From positions 1 to 64,000 of the forward strand of contig JAFLDO010000027.1 in assembly GCA_017302455.1 (NCBI GenBank): a stretch of 64,000 bases of DNA, given 5' to 3'. Positions 36,472 through 45,531 of this stretch are shown here, piece by piece. The notes beneath the pieces were generated by a model that was not told the DNA's origin, ran no database searches, and saw only the letters and a list, made by a program, of their open reading frames with translations. Position numbers and translations under genes: made by a program. Position 1 is the stretch's first letter, and every line of letters begins with the position of its first letter. Source of the stretch: Accumulibacter sp. (GTDB lineage Bacteria > Pseudomonadota > Gammaproteobacteria > Burkholderiales > Rhodocyclaceae).

Positions 36472-37002
36472 TCAATCTCCGGAGAATCGATCTCGGCGAT
36501 CGAAGCCCTGCTCCGAGAGCCAGTCGGCCCCCGCCTCGTCGAGATCGCGATCGTCGCCTTCCTCGTCCTCGTCCTCGTCGGCATCGTCGGTTGGCGGACG
36601 CTCCGGGTTTGCGCCGGTCTTGCCCTGCAGATATTCCAGGCAGGCGGTAACGACCAGGAACTGGTCGCCGTCCGGGTTCTGGAGGACAGTTGCGGCCAGT
36701 TTCTCTGCCCAGGGTACAAGCTCGACCGCGCTCAGCAGGTCCGACCACGCGGGAAGGTCTTCAGGTTCCTGCGCGGCGAGGTCGCGCATTACGTCGGGAC
36801 TGTGAAAACGCATTCCACCGTGGAAGGCGACCGCGACCATTTCCGGATTGCACCCGATCATCGGCAAGAGCAGAGGAACCTGCGCGCGCTTGGCCTTCAG
36901 CCGCTCGGCGAGGACGTCATGCCCGCCGGAATCGGTCATCAGATCGTCCAGCTCGGCCTCATAGGCCGATCTCAGTTCTTCGAAGAATCGCGACAGCCTC
37001 AA
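36472..37002 (-). CDS. Conserved hypothetical protein (176 aa) with strongly acidic tail
   Basis: N-terminal ~115 residues are a compact alpha domain ([39 protein letters not shown]). The C-terminal ~50 are dominated by Asp/Glu ([15 protein letters not shown]). Function unknown. The start overlaps the end of the J-domain gene by four bases, which suggests the two products are made together and perhaps act together. Confidence 0.75.
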   Translation of the reverse strand: MRLSRFFEELRSAYEAELDDLMTDSGGHDVLAERLKAKRAQVPLLLPMIGCNPEMVAVAFHGGMRFHSPDVMRDLAAQEPEDLPAWSDLLSAVELVPWAEKLAATVLQNPDGDQFLVVTACLEYLQGKTGANPERPPTDDADEDEDEEGDDRDLDEAGADWLSEQGFDRRDRFSGD

Positions 37003-37277
37003 TGCAGTACTCCTTCAAGGTAGTTCTTCCAGATCTCCCGAGCGGTCTCCAGTGGCCGTTCGAGCAGATTGCGGCGTCGATTCTCGTCGTACGCCTGGCG
37101 CAGGTTGCCATCCGACAGCGTCTCGTAGGCTTCCTGCACGGCGCGGAATCTGTCGGTCGCTTCGGCGGCGGCGTTGCGGTCCGGGTGATACTGCAAGGCC
37201 TTCCGCCGATAGGCCCGCTTGATCTCTTCGCCCGACGCATCGCTGGCCAGGCCAAGAACGGCGTAGTGGTCTTGCAC
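36999..37277 (-). CDS. Stand-alone J-domain (DnaJ-like) co-chaperone
   Basis: 92 residues from a GTG one base after the metF stop. The J domain spans residues ~3-67 with helix [16 protein letters not shown] containing the HPD tripeptide that stimulates Hsp70 (DnaK) ATPase. The C-terminal 25 residues ([19 protein letters not shown]) form a short helix. There is no G/F, zinc-finger or peptide-binding part, so substrate choice must come from partners, most likely the co-encoded unknown proteins. Confidence 0.9.
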   Translation of the reverse strand: MQDHYAVLGLASDASGEEIKRAYRRKALQYHPDRNAAAEATDRFRAVQEAYETLSDGNLRQAYDENRRRNLLERPLETAREIWKNYLEGVLH

Positions 37278-37278
37278 G

Positions 37279-38118
37279 CTAGGTCAGTCCGAGCCGCTGC
37301 CACAGCGTACTGGTCAGCGACGCCTGGTTCAGCGTGTAGAAGTGGAGACCGGGCGCTCCGCTGGCAAGCAGCTTCTCGCACAGTTGCGTCACCACGTCGA
37401 GGCCGAAGGCGCGGATCGACGCTGAATCGTCGCCGTAGCTTTCGAGCTTCTTTCGTATCCAGCGCGGGATCTCTGCGCCGCAGTTGTCCGAGAAGCGTGC
37501 CAGACTGCTGTAACTCGAGATCGGCATGATTCCGGGGACGATCGGCACCTCGATGCCGATCCTTCGACACTGGTCGATGAACTGCGCGTAGGCATCGAAA
37601 TTGTAGAAATACTGGGTGATGGCCGAATTCGCGCCGGCCTCGAGCTTGCGCCGGAACGCCAGAAGATCGTCCAGCGGGCTCCTCGCTTGCGGATGGTACT
37701 CGGGGTAGGCGGCCACCTCGATGTGGAACCAGTCGCCCGTTGCCGCGCGGATGAACTCTACCAGTTCGTTGGCGTAGCGAAAGGTGCCTGGCTGGGCCAT
37801 GCCCGAAGGCAGGTCGCCGCGCAGCGCGACGAGGTGACGGATTCCGTGCGCGCGATACTGCTCGAGAATGCTGCGAATGCTTTCCCGTGTCGAACCGATG
37901 CACGAAAGATGCGGCGCCGCCGCGTGCCCTTCGCGCTGGATATCGAGAACGGTTTCGAGCGTGCGGTCCCGCGTCGAACCGCCGGCACCAAAGGTCACTG
38001 AGAAGAACCTCGGCTTCAGGAGCGCCATCTGGGCGCGCGTCGCGCGCAGCTTCTCGGCGCCTTCGGCGGTCTGCGGGGGAAAGAGTTCGAGGCTGAAGGT
38101 GCGAGTGTCTTTGGTCAT
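37279..38118 (-). CDS. metF: 5,10-methylenetetrahydrofolate reductase
   Basis: 279 residues from the ATG at 38118; 38142 and a GTG at 38121 are alternatives. TIM-barrel flavoprotein motifs: [16 protein letters not shown] at the start (catalytic Glu), [45 protein letters not shown] and the C-terminal GLHFYTLNQ. It makes 5-methyl-THF for methionine synthesis and belongs to the same operon as ahcY, fitting the SAM cycle. Confidence 0.95.
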   Translation of the reverse strand: MTKDTRTFSLELFPPQTAEGAEKLRATRAQMALLKPRFFSVTFGAGGSTRDRTLETVLDIQREGHAAAPHLSCIGSTRESIRSILEQYRAHGIRHLVALRGDLPSGMAQPGTFRYANELVEFIRAATGDWFHIEVAAYPEYHPQARSPLDDLLAFRRKLEAGANSAITQYFYNFDAYAQFIDQCRRIGIEVPIVPGIMPISSYSSLARFSDNCGAEIPRWIRKKLESYGDDSASIRAFGLDVVTQLCEKLLASGAPGLHFYTLNQASLTSTLWQRLGLT

Positions 38119-38128
38119 CACGAGGTTG

Positions 38129-38479
38129 TTACCTGGCCTCACCGGTCGGCAACAGCGAAGAGAGGGCAGACGAGAACAGGCTGTAGAGGATGGCGCCGAA
38201 AACCGCCGGCCAGAAGCCGCCGACGACGAAGCCGTCGAGCAACGAGCCGGCGAGCCAGAACATCAGGCCGTTCAGCACAAGGAGGAAGAGTCCGAGCGTG
38301 AGGACCGTGACCGGCAGCGTCAACAAAACCAACAGGGGGCGCAGGAGGGTATTTACCAGTCCGAGGACCAGCGCCGCGCCCAGTGCCGACCCGAACGAAG
38401 CCACCTGGATCGATGGCAGCAGGTAAGCGACGGCGAGCAACGCGCAGGCGTTGACCAGCCAGACCAGGATCAGGCGCAT
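38129..38479 (-). CDS. Four-TM membrane protein of the phage holin superfamily IV (DUF/PF04020-like)
   Basis: 116 residues with four hydrophobic helices (LILVWLVNACALLAVAYLL, ALGAALVLGLVNTLLRPLL, LGLFLLVLNGLMFWLAG, VFGAILYSLFSSALSSLL). The central LVNTLLRPLLVLLTLPVTVLTLG matches the widespread chromosomal family misnamed for phage holins. Conserved between ahcY and metF in many Betaproteobacteria; function unknown. Confidence 0.85.
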   Translation of the reverse strand: MRLILVWLVNACALLAVAYLLPSIQVASFGSALGAALVLGLVNTLLRPLLVLLTLPVTVLTLGLFLLVLNGLMFWLAGSLLDGFVVGGFWPAVFGAILYSLFSSALSSLLPTGEAR

Positions 38480-38504
38480 GCCAGCCCCCTGTTGGTATAT
38501 GGCA

Positions 38505-39914
38505 TCAGTAGCGGTAATGCTCGGACTTGTAGGGGCCTGCCTTCGCTACGCCGATGTAGGCGGCCTGTTGGTCGGTCAGTTCACTCAACTGCGCGTTCAG
38601 CTTCTTGAGTTGCAGGCGGGCGACCTTCTCGTCGAGGTGTTTGGGCAGCGTGTAGACCCCCACCGGGTAGTCGCCGGTGCGCGTGAACAGCTCGATCTGG
38701 GCGATCGTCTGGTTGGCGAACGAGGAACTCATCACGTAGGACGGGTGCCCGGTGCCGCAGCCGAGATTGACCAGGCGACCCTTGGCCAGCAGAATGATGC
38801 GCTTGCCGTCGGGAAAGATCACGTGGTCCACCTGCGGCTTGATCTCCTCCCACGGATAGGCTTCGATCGACGCCACATCGATTTCGTTGTCGAAGTGGCC
38901 GATGTTGCAGACGATGGCCTGATCCTTCATCTTGCGCATGTGTTCATGGTTGATCACATGGTAGTTGCCCGTACAGGTGACGAAAATATCGGCCTTGTCG
39001 GCAGCGTAGTCCATGGTCACCACGCGGTAACCCTCCATCGCCGCCTGCAGGGCGCAGATCGGGTCGATTTCGGTGACCCACACCTGCGCGGAGAGGGCGC
39101 GCATGGCTTGTGCGGAGCCCTTGCCGACGTCCCCATAGCCGGCGATCAGGGCGACCTTGCCCGCGATCATCACGTCGGTGGCCCGTTTGATGCCGTCGAC
39201 CAGCGACTCGCGGCAGCCGTAGAGGTTGTCGAACTTCGACTTGGTGACCGAGTCGTTGACGTTGATCGCCGGGAACCGCAGTTCGCCGCGCGCGTGCATC
39301 TGGTAGAGGCGATGAACGCCGGTGGTGGTTTCCTCGGTGACTCCCCTGACCGCGGCCAAGCGCACCGAATACCAGGTCGGATCGCTGGCCAGTCTGGCCC
39401 TGATCGCGGCGAAGAGGATGGTTTCTTCCTCCGAAGAGGGGCTGGCCAGTGCTGACGGATCGTTTTCCGCCCGGGCGCCGAGGTGCAGGAGCAGCGTCGC
39501 GTCACCGCCATCGTCGAGGATCATGTTGCTGTAACCCCCGTCGGACCACTCGAAGATACGATGCGTGTAGTCCCAGTAATCCGCCAGTGATTCGCCCTTG
39601 ACAGCGAAGACCGGTACGCCGTCGGCCGCGATGGCGGCCGCGGCGTGGTCCTGGGTGGAGAAGATGTTGCACGACGCCCAGCGCACCTCGGCGCCGAGCG
39701 CCGTCAGCGTCTCGATCAGCACGGCCGTCTGGATCGTCATGTGCAGCGAACCCGTGATCCGCGCTCCTTTGAGCGGTCGGGCAGCGGCGAATTCCTCGCG
39801 AATCGCCATCAGGCCGGGCATTTCGGTTTCCGCGATACGGATTTCCTTGCGGCCCCACTCGGCGAGCCCGAGGTCGGCAATCACGTAATCTTGAGTCTGG
39901 GTAATAGCATCCAT
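38505..39914 (-). CDS. ahcY: Adenosylhomocysteinase (S-adenosyl-L-homocysteine hydrolase)
   Basis: 469 residues. NAD-binding [16 protein letters not shown], the substrate segment [16 protein letters not shown] and a C-terminal KSEHYRY. It contains the ~40-residue insertion typical of bacterial/plant-type enzymes. Cleaves SAH to adenosine and homocysteine. ATG at 39914; a GTG at 39917 has better spacing to GGAG. An SAH riboswitch lies ~115-185 bases upstream, so expression should rise when SAH accumulates. Confidence 0.97.
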   Translation of the reverse strand: MDAITQTQDYVIADLGLAEWGRKEIRIAETEMPGLMAIREEFAAARPLKGARITGSLHMTIQTAVLIETLTALGAEVRWASCNIFSTQDHAAAAIAADGVPVFAVKGESLADYWDYTHRIFEWSDGGYSNMILDDGGDATLLLHLGARAENDPSALASPSSEEETILFAAIRARLASDPTWYSVRLAAVRGVTEETTTGVHRLYQMHARGELRFPAINVNDSVTKSKFDNLYGCRESLVDGIKRATDVMIAGKVALIAGYGDVGKGSAQAMRALSAQVWVTEIDPICALQAAMEGYRVVTMDYAADKADIFVTCTGNYHVINHEHMRKMKDQAIVCNIGHFDNEIDVASIEAYPWEEIKPQVDHVIFPDGKRIILLAKGRLVNLGCGTGHPSYVMSSSFANQTIAQIELFTRTGDYPVGVYTLPKHLDEKVARLQLKKLNAQLSELTDQQAAYIGVAKAGPYKSEHYRY

Positions 39915-40028
39915 CACAGTAAGGCTCCATCATGACTGTGACCGGGATAGCGAAGCCGCGGTGTATGCGGGGGCTGGAGGTTCTCAGCCGGCGTCCACCC
40001 ATCTTCCCACACCCGGCACGGGTTGGTC

Positions 40029-40097
40029 GGATGAGCGCCGTTTAAGGAATCCGAGCCTGAAACCGTCGATCGACGGCCCTGCAGCGCTCCTCGGATT
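40029..40097 (-). ncRNA. SAH riboswitch in the ahcY leader
   Basis: On the minus strand an 8-bp stem pairs 40097-40090 (AAUCCGAG) with 40055-40048 (CUCGGAUU). It encloses the conserved GGAGCGCUGC (40090-40081) and a self-complementary arm CCGUC-GAUC-GACGG (40076-40063). A pseudoknot pairs GAGCGC (40089-40084) with GCGCUC (40038-40033). This matches the known SAH riboswitch, which is restricted to SAH recycling genes. It acts as an ON switch in characterised cases. Confidence 0.92.
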
Positions 40098-40105
40098 GAC
40101 TTTCA

Positions 40106-40134
40106 AGTATAACCGATAAGTCGTTGCTGCAAGA
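40106..40134 (-). promoter_or_regulatory. Likely sigma-70 promoter of the ahcY operon
   Basis: A TATACT -10 box (40111-40106, minus) with a weak CTTGCA-like -35 (40133-40128) would start transcription about eight bases later, exactly where the riboswitch stem begins. Confidence 0.6.
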
Positions 40135-40188
40135 CTGCTGCGCAAAGAAATCCGTGTGCGTCGCCCGGAAGCGTATGGGACGCTGCAT

Positions 40189-40563
40189 TCAGTAAGACAA
40201 GGAATCGTAGGGCCGCTGGCTTCCCCGGATCTCGACGCTCACCTGGTTCGGGGCGCAAATGGCGATCTCGCCGGCACGCGCCAGCCAACCCTGGCGTACG
40301 CAATACTGGCGCGGTCCGGGGTCGGCGGCGACGCGTACCCGGCGTTTGTCGACGACGATGGTCGTGATTCCCAGCGGGCCTGGCACCTCCAGTCGACGAT
40401 TGCGCGACAGATCCAGTTCGGAAAAGACCTCGCCGGCAAGCCTGACGACGGCCTTCTCAGCGACACCCGCCTGCCAGGCCAGCGGAAACGAGACGACACA
40501 GATCGCCAGACCCGACGCCATCATCAGCCAGTCGCCCGGCTTCAGCAGCGTGAGCCAGAGCAT
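40189..40563 (-). CDS. NusG domain II-containing small membrane-anchored protein
   Basis: 124 residues: one N-terminal membrane span (LMMASGLAICVVSFPLAWQ) and a small beta domain. The latter reads VVDKRRVRVAADPGPRQYC and GEIAICAPNQVSVEIRG, matching the NusG-II (DUF1312-like) fold. Often found with electron-transport or RapZ neighbours. Its ATG shares a base with the rapZ stop (TAATG). Function not established. Confidence 0.82.
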   Translation of the reverse strand: MLWLTLLKPGDWLMMASGLAICVVSFPLAWQAGVAEKAVVRLAGEVFSELDLSRNRRLEVPGPLGITTIVVDKRRVRVAADPGPRQYCVRQGWLARAGEIAICAPNQVSVEIRGSQRPYDSLSY

Positions 40564-41447
40564 TACTGGCCTTCGCGCGCGTCGCCGGTGACCGGAGCCA
40601 GTTCGCGGTGACGGATCAGGACGCGTGCGCAGCCGCGAAACTTGCGTCCCAACCATTCGGCCAGGTATACCGAGCGATGCTGGCCGCCGGTGCAGCCGAT
40701 GCCCACCGTCAGGTAGTTGCGACTGTCCTGCACGTACGAGGGAAGCCAGGCGCGAATGAACCCGGTGATGTCGCCGCGCATGCGCAGCACTTCGGGTTCA
40801 GCCTCGAGGAAGTCGATGACCGGCGCGTCGCGCCCGGTCAGCGGCCGCAGGGTCGGATCGTAATGCGGATTCGGCAGACAGCGAACGTCGAAAACGAGAT
40901 CGGCGTCGAGCGGAATGCCGTTCTTGAAGCCGAAGGACTCGAACAGCAGGGTCAACCCCTGGCAGGGGTCCGCGCCAACACCAGCGGCAATGAACTGGCG
41001 AACCCACTCCCGCAGCACGCTCGCCTTGAGGCCGCTGGTATCCATGTGGTGTCCGAGAGCCGCCAGGCCGGCGAGACGAACGCGTTCCTCGGCAATGGCT
41101 TCGGTCAGGGTCAGTCGGTCGCTGGCCAGGGGATGCCGGCGACGCGTCTCCGAGTAGCGTTTGATCAGTGTTTCATCCTGGGCGTCGAGAAACAGGAACT
41201 GCAACTCGAGGTCGCCCGCGGCGCGCAGGGCGTCGAGCTGTCGGGGCAGCATGGCCACGCTGTCGCCAGCGCGGATGTCGATCACCACCGCGACCTGATC
41301 GTATCCCTGTTGCCCCAGGTGCCGGACGAGCGGCTGCAACAATTGGGAAGGAAGGTTGTCGACACAATAGTAATTGGCGTCCTCAAGAACCTTGAGGGCT
41401 ATTGACTTGCCGGAGCCAGACAGGCCGCTGATGAGAACGAGATGCAT
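40563..41447 (-). CDS. rapZ: RNase adapter protein RapZ (YvcJ family)
   Basis: 294 residues. N-terminal Walker A LISGLSGSGKSIALK, then IDIRAGDSV, and a C-terminal domain with GCTGGQHRSVYLAEWL. In Enterobacteria RapZ directs RNase E to GlmZ sRNA to balance cell-wall precursor synthesis. The start ATG at 41447 fits the family; a longer frame opening at 41483 is not supported. Confidence 0.93.
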   Translation of the reverse strand: MHLVLISGLSGSGKSIALKVLEDANYYCVDNLPSQLLQPLVRHLGQQGYDQVAVVIDIRAGDSVAMLPRQLDALRAAGDLELQFLFLDAQDETLIKRYSETRRRHPLASDRLTLTEAIAEERVRLAGLAALGHHMDTSGLKASVLREWVRQFIAAGVGADPCQGLTLLFESFGFKNGIPLDADLVFDVRCLPNPHYDPTLRPLTGRDAPVIDFLEAEPEVLRMRGDITGFIRAWLPSYVQDSRNYLTVGIGCTGGQHRSVYLAEWLGRKFRGCARVLIRHRELAPVTGDAREGQ

Positions 41448-41528
41448 GTCATGGAGCATAACGGATGCATCGCTCCGGAACAAGTCAGTCTCGCATACAC
41501 TATCGTCTCAACTTTGCATGGCAGGCCC

Positions 41529-42719
41529 ATGGCTACTCTCGACCTCTCCTTTGCTGCTGCCCTCGTCGCCATTCGGCGCGACATTCACGCGCATCCGGAA
41601 CTCGCCTTCGCGGAGACGCGCACCGCCGATCTGGTCGCCCGCGAATTGACCAGCTACGGACTACAGGTCCACCGCGGCCTCGCCAGGACCGGCGTCGTCG
41701 GCGTGTTGCGCAAAGGCAGCAGTCAGCGCGCCATCGGTTTGCGCGCCGACATGGATGCCTTGCCCCTGCAAGAGAAGAACGACTGTCCGCATCGTTCGCG
41801 ACACGAGGGGCGAATGCATGCCTGTGGTCATGACGGCCACACGGCAATGCTGCTCGGTGCCGCGCGCTACCTGGCGGCACACCGCGACGAGCTGGATTTC
41901 GACGGGATCGTCTACTTCATCTTCCAGCCCGCCGAGGAATCCGAAGGTGGGGCGGCAGTGATGATCGCCGACGGACTGTTCGACCAGTTTCCGATGGACG
42001 CGGTATTCGGCCTCCACAACTGGCCGGGCATACCGGTCGGCGAAATGGCCGTGATGCCGGGTCCGGTGATGGCGGGTACCTGCGCCTTCGAGATCTCGGT
42101 ACGCGGGCACGGCTGCCATGCGGCGATGCCGCAGGAAGGCGTCGATACGCTGGTCGCCAGCAGCCAGCTGGTTCTGGCGCTGCAGACGGTGGTTGCCCGC
42201 AATGTCCATCCCTGCGAGTCGGCAGTCGTCAGCGTCACGCAGATACACGCCGGCGAGGCGTGGAACATCATCCCGGACGATGCCATCCTGCGCGGCACCA
42301 TTCGCAGCTTCAAGGTGGAAACCCAGGAACTGGTCGAGCGCGCCGTCGAGCGATTGTGCAATGGTATCGCCAGCGCTTTCGGGGCACAGATCTCGGTGCG
42401 TTTCGATCATCGCTATCCGCCGACCGTCAATAGCGTTGGCGAAACCGAGGTATGTCGGCGTGTCGCCAGGGAACTGCTGGGGCCCGGCAAGATTCGTGAA
42501 GACGAACTCCCGTCGATGGGTGCCGAGGATTTTGCCTACATGCTGCGTGAACGACCAGGCTGCTACGTTTGGCTCGGTAACGGGCCCGGCACGGGCGGCT
42601 GCACTCTGCACAATCCGCATTACGACTTCAATGACGAGATCCTGCCGATCGGCGTGAGCTATTGGGTCAGGCTGGTGGCAACGACGCTTCGCGGCGAGGC
42701 CGCGACAGTCCGCGGCTGA
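41529..42719 (+). CDS. M20 family amidohydrolase (hippurate hydrolase-like)
   Basis: 396 residues. Dinuclear metal site residues: HACGHDGHTAMLLGAA (His/Asp), QPAEESEGGAAVM (Glu pair) and a later His in FGLHNWPGIPVGEM. The dimerisation domain occupies ~180-290, and the last ligand is near CTLHNPHYDFND. Hydrolyses N-acyl amino acids; the substrate cannot be specified. Divergent from rapZ with 81 bases between. ATG at 41529 chosen since upstream codons do not resemble the family. Confidence 0.88.
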   Translation: MATLDLSFAAALVAIRRDIHAHPELAFAETRTADLVARELTSYGLQVHRGLARTGVVGVLRKGSSQRAIGLRADMDALPLQEKNDCPHRSRHEGRMHACGHDGHTAMLLGAARYLAAHRDELDFDGIVYFIFQPAEESEGGAAVMIADGLFDQFPMDAVFGLHNWPGIPVGEMAVMPGPVMAGTCAFEISVRGHGCHAAMPQEGVDTLVASSQLVLALQTVVARNVHPCESAVVSVTQIHAGEAWNIIPDDAILRGTIRSFKVETQELVERAVERLCNGIASAFGAQISVRFDHRYPPTVNSVGETEVCRRVARELLGPGKIREDELPSMGAEDFAYMLRERPGCYVWLGNGPGTGGCTLHNPHYDFNDEILPIGVSYWVRLVATTLRGEAATVRG

Positions 42720-43061
42720 CCGGGATGCCGGCCGCTGCGCGCTGATCGCCGAGCGTCGGTGACAGCAGGAGATCGCCGAGCGGCGCGGAGAACGCTGCGA
42801 CGGCCGCCGTTTTTTTGCTAGACTCACAGCGTTTGACGGTTTGCCGGCACGTTGCTGCTCGCCGAGAGCGGCGTGGATCTGCGGCTCGCGCGCCGCGCCC
42901 CATCCAAAAAAGTGGCGGGGAGCGCCCAGTGCAGTATTAAGGCGCTCCCCGAGTTCGGGCCGAAACCGGAACTCCAAAGACCATAAAGGAGAACAGCGTG
43001 CGTAGCTTAAGAGCAGCGGCTTACAGACAGCTTACGTGCGCCGGGCCGGGATCAGCGAATC
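42720..43061 (+). promoter_or_regulatory. Leader region of the two-component operon with hairpins
   Basis: A perfect 10-bp stem pairs 42917-42926 with 42941-42950, and a second imperfect stem follows (GAGTTC 42951-42956 with GAACTC about 42969-42974). A run of seven T occurs at ~42810-42817. No U-tract follows the 10-bp stem on the plus strand. On the minus strand TTTTTT does follow, so it could stop antisense transcription. No known riboswitch recognised. Confidence 0.5.
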
Positions 43062-43081
43062 ATGCGCATCCTTCTCGCTGA
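42998..43081 (+). CDS. Possible 27-residue leader ORF overlapping the response regulator start
   Basis: A GTG at 42998 follows AAAGGAG at ideal spacing and opens 27 codons (VRSLRAAAYRQLTCAGPGSA and so on). They end at 43081, twenty bases inside the response regulator gene in another frame. The response regulator's own ATG has a weak ribosome site, so the small frame may serve translational coupling. It could equally be chance. Confidence 0.3.
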   Translation: MRSLRAAAYRQLTCAGPGSANHAHPSR

Positions 43082-43742
43082 AGACGACAGGATCATTGCC
43101 GATGGTCTGTGCCGTTCCTTGCGGCAGGCCGGCTACGCGATCGATTGTGCCTACAACGGACTCGATGCCGACACGGCTTTGATGACCAACACCTACGATC
43201 TCGTCATCCTCGATCTGGGCCTGCCGAAACTGCCCGGGCTTGACGTGCTGCGTCGCTTGCGGGCTCGGAATTCGAGCACTCCGATCCTGATCCTGACGGC
43301 ACTCGACGGTACCGACGATCGGGTGAAGGGGCTGGATCTCGGTGCCGACGACTACATGGCCAAACCCTTTGAACTCGCCGAACTCGAGGCGCGCGTGCGC
43401 GCCCTGAGCCGTCGCTCGTCGGGAACCTCACGGATGATCCAGTGCGGCTCACTGACCTTCGATCAGACCGATCGCTGCGCCCTCGTCAATGGCGAAATGC
43501 TCGATCTCTCGGCGCGCGAACTGGGCCTGCTCGAGATCCTCCTGCTGCGCGCCAAACGTTTGGTCAGCAAGGACCAGTTGGTGGATCACCTGTGCGGGTG
43601 GGGCGAGGAGGTCAGTCACAACGCCATAGAGGTCTACGTCCACCGTCTGCGCAAGAAGCTCGAAGCGACCGGCGTCAATATCATCACCGTGCGTGGCCTC
43701 GGCTATTACCTTGAGAAACCTGCGGAAGAGACAAAGTCCTGA
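43062..43742 (+). CDS. OmpR-family response regulator (TctD/QseB-like)
   Basis: 226 residues. Receiver domain with acidic pocket LLAEDDR, phosphoacceptor Asp in LVILDLGLPKLPG (residue ~51), Thr in LTALDG and Lys in MAKPFE. The winged-helix C-terminus ends VYVHRLRKKLEATGVNIITV-RGLGYYL. Partner kinase overlaps downstream. TctDE pairs classically control tricarboxylate uptake, but no transporter is adjacent, so the signal is unknown. Confidence 0.92.
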   Translation: MRILLAEDDRIIADGLCRSLRQAGYAIDCAYNGLDADTALMTNTYDLVILDLGLPKLPGLDVLRRLRARNSSTPILILTALDGTDDRVKGLDLGADDYMAKPFELAELEARVRALSRRSSGTSRMIQCGSLTFDQTDRCALVNGEMLDLSARELGLLEILLLRAKRLVSKDQLVDHLCGWGEEVSHNAIEVYVHRLRKKLEATGVNIITVRGLGYYLEKPAEETKS

Positions 43743-45204
43743 CGTCCAGCGCTCGCTGTTTGGCGAGATTCTCGACTGGATGCTGGCGCCGCTGCTCTTC
43801 GTGTGGCCGATCAGCATTGCCTTCACACACTATTTTGCCAATAGTGTGGCCAGTTTCCCGTACGATCAGTCGCTGCGTGAACATGTCGCTGCCGTATCGC
43901 GGCAGGTGAGTTTCGTCGACGGACAACCGCATTTTGCACTGCCCGGAATCGCCCAGGTCTTCCTGCGATCTGACGAAATCGACAATGTTTACTTCCATCT
44001 TCTCGATGTCGACGGCTCGTTGATTGTCGGCGATACGGAACTGCCTGTACCGAGACACCCGCAAGGGTTGCCGCGGAGCGAACACGGCGAAGTTCTTTTT
44101 CGTGACGACGAGTATCGCGGACAGGCCTTGCGCGTCGCCTACCTGTATCTCTTCGAGCCGGGTGCGTCAGCGGCGCGTTGGGTGCTGATCGAAGTCGGAG
44201 AGACGACCGAGAAGCGCTCGCAACTGGCAAACAAGATCATAGCCAGCGTGATCCTGCCGCAATTCGTGATCATTCCGCTCGCTGTGGTGCTGGTCTGGTT
44301 CGGGCTGTCGCAAGGCTTGCGTCCCTTGACGCGTCTGCGAGACCGCATCCAGGCTCGCCGCGAGGCCGACCTCTCGCCGATCGCACTGCGGCGGGTCCCC
44401 GAGGAACTGCGGCCTCTGACCGAGGCTTTCAACTCCATGCTCGCCAGAATGCAGCACAACGTCGACGCGCAGCGTCGTTTCATCGCCGATGCGGCGCACC
44501 AGATGCGAACACCGCTGACGGGTTTGAAAACGCAGGCGCAACTGGCCATGCGCGAGAGCGATCCGGGAGAATTGCGACACGCTCTCCGGCAGATCCTGAG
44601 CGGAGTCGATCGCGCTTCTCACCTCGTTGATCAAATGCTGGCGCTGGCGCGCGCCGAAGCCAGCGGGGACGCGCAGCAGCCTCTGTTGCCACTGGATGTC
44701 GATCAGTTGCTGCGCGAGATTGTTGAAACCTGGGTGGTCCGGGCCCTCGACAAGCGCATCGATCTCGGCTACGAGGCGGCCGGAGCGGTACTCATCGAGG
44801 GCAATGCCTTTCTCCTGCGCGAGATGATCAACAACCTGCTCGATAACGCCCTGCGTTATACGCCTGCCGGTGGGCGGGTGACGGCCCGAGTTGTGGCGCA
44901 GGGCGACTTTGCCGTGCTCGAGATCGAGGACAGCGGCCCCGGGATTGCCGACGAGGACTCCCAGAAGGTCTTCGATCGCTTCTACCGTGTGGAGGGTGCA
45001 GACGGCGAAGGGAGTGGCCTCGGCCTGGCGATCGTTCGCGAGATCGCCGAGCTGCATCAGGCGGCAGCCAGCCTGCGTCCGAACACCCGCCACGCGGATG
45101 GCGAAGAGCCGTCGGGGTGCATCGCGCGGATCGTATTTCGCGTCCAGCGCCCGCCACCGCCGCGCGGGTCAACGCCGGACGCCGTGCAGACGGGCTTTGC
45201 CTGA
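43693..45204 (+). CDS. Sensor histidine kinase (TctE-like)
   Basis: Up to 503 residues. Start GTG at 43693 lies inside the regulator gene; TTG at 43711 is an alternative. Two transmembrane helices (~30-50 and ~185-205) flank a ~130-residue periplasmic sensor domain. Then come HAMP-like residues, the His box AAHQMRTPLTGLK, N box MINNLLDNALRYTP and G boxes DSGPGIA and GSGLGLAIVREI. Autophosphorylates and transfers to the regulator encoded upstream. Confidence 0.92.
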   Translation: MASAITLRNLRKRQSPDVQRSLFGEILDWMLAPLLFVWPISIAFTHYFANSVASFPYDQSLREHVAAVSRQVSFVDGQPHFALPGIAQVFLRSDEIDNVYFHLLDVDGSLIVGDTELPVPRHPQGLPRSEHGEVLFRDDEYRGQALRVAYLYLFEPGASAARWVLIEVGETTEKRSQLANKIIASVILPQFVIIPLAVVLVWFGLSQGLRPLTRLRDRIQARREADLSPIALRRVPEELRPLTEAFNSMLARMQHNVDAQRRFIADAAHQMRTPLTGLKTQAQLAMRESDPGELRHALRQILSGVDRASHLVDQMLALARAEASGDAQQPLLPLDVDQLLREIVETWVVRALDKRIDLGYEAAGAVLIEGNAFLLREMINNLLDNALRYTPAGGRVTARVVAQGDFAVLEIEDSGPGIADEDSQKVFDRFYRVEGADGEGSGLGLAIVREIAELHQAAASLRPNTRHADGEEPSGCIARIVFRVQRPPPPRGSTPDAVQTGFA

Positions 45205-45229
45205 CCGATCGTCGTTGGCAGATGTACGC

Positions 45230-45463
45230 TCACATCGGCAAGTCCTTCGGAAAGCCGACCAGTGCGTCGTGGTCGATCTTGTCCAGCGCTTCGGGACCCA
45301 ACTCGCGGCTGTTCCACGCGTAGTTGAGCTTGGCGTAGATTGCCGGCATCACCTCCGGCAACAGGAGATCAACCGCTTGCGGACTTCTCTCCAGCTCGCC
45401 AACGGCGTCTTCGAGTGCATCCATGACATCGTTGAGCGTAGCAAGCACCCATTCCACGTCCAT
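45230..45463 (-). CDS. Small conserved acidic protein (77 aa)
   Basis: MDVEWVLATLNDVMDALEDA and the rest predict an all-helical acidic protein. AGGAG-like sequence precedes the ATG (reverse strand, GGAGGAACAG). No family recognised. It lies convergently to the kinase gene and may end the yaiI-side transcript. Confidence 0.65.
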   Translation of the reverse strand: MDVEWVLATLNDVMDALEDAVGELERSPQAVDLLLPEVMPAIYAKLNYAWNSRELGPEALDKIDHDALVGFPKDLPM

Positions 45464-45531
45464 CTGTTCCTCCTTGCTGTTCGGATCGAGGCGTGATGGT
45501 AAACGGAAACGGGTCGCCAGCGCAGTCAGGT

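Noticed and set aside
38129-38479. Phage holin-like protein as a sign of a prophage
   Set aside because: This four-TM family is chromosomal and regularly found between ahcY and metF; no other phage gene is near.
42917-42950. 10-bp stem as an intrinsic terminator of the M20 hydrolase gene
   Set aside because: No U-run follows on the plus strand. A T-run occurs only in the minus-strand reading, where no gene leads into it.
43062-45204. TctDE label implying tricarboxylate regulation
   Set aside because: No tctCBA-type transporter nearby, so only the family resemblance was kept.
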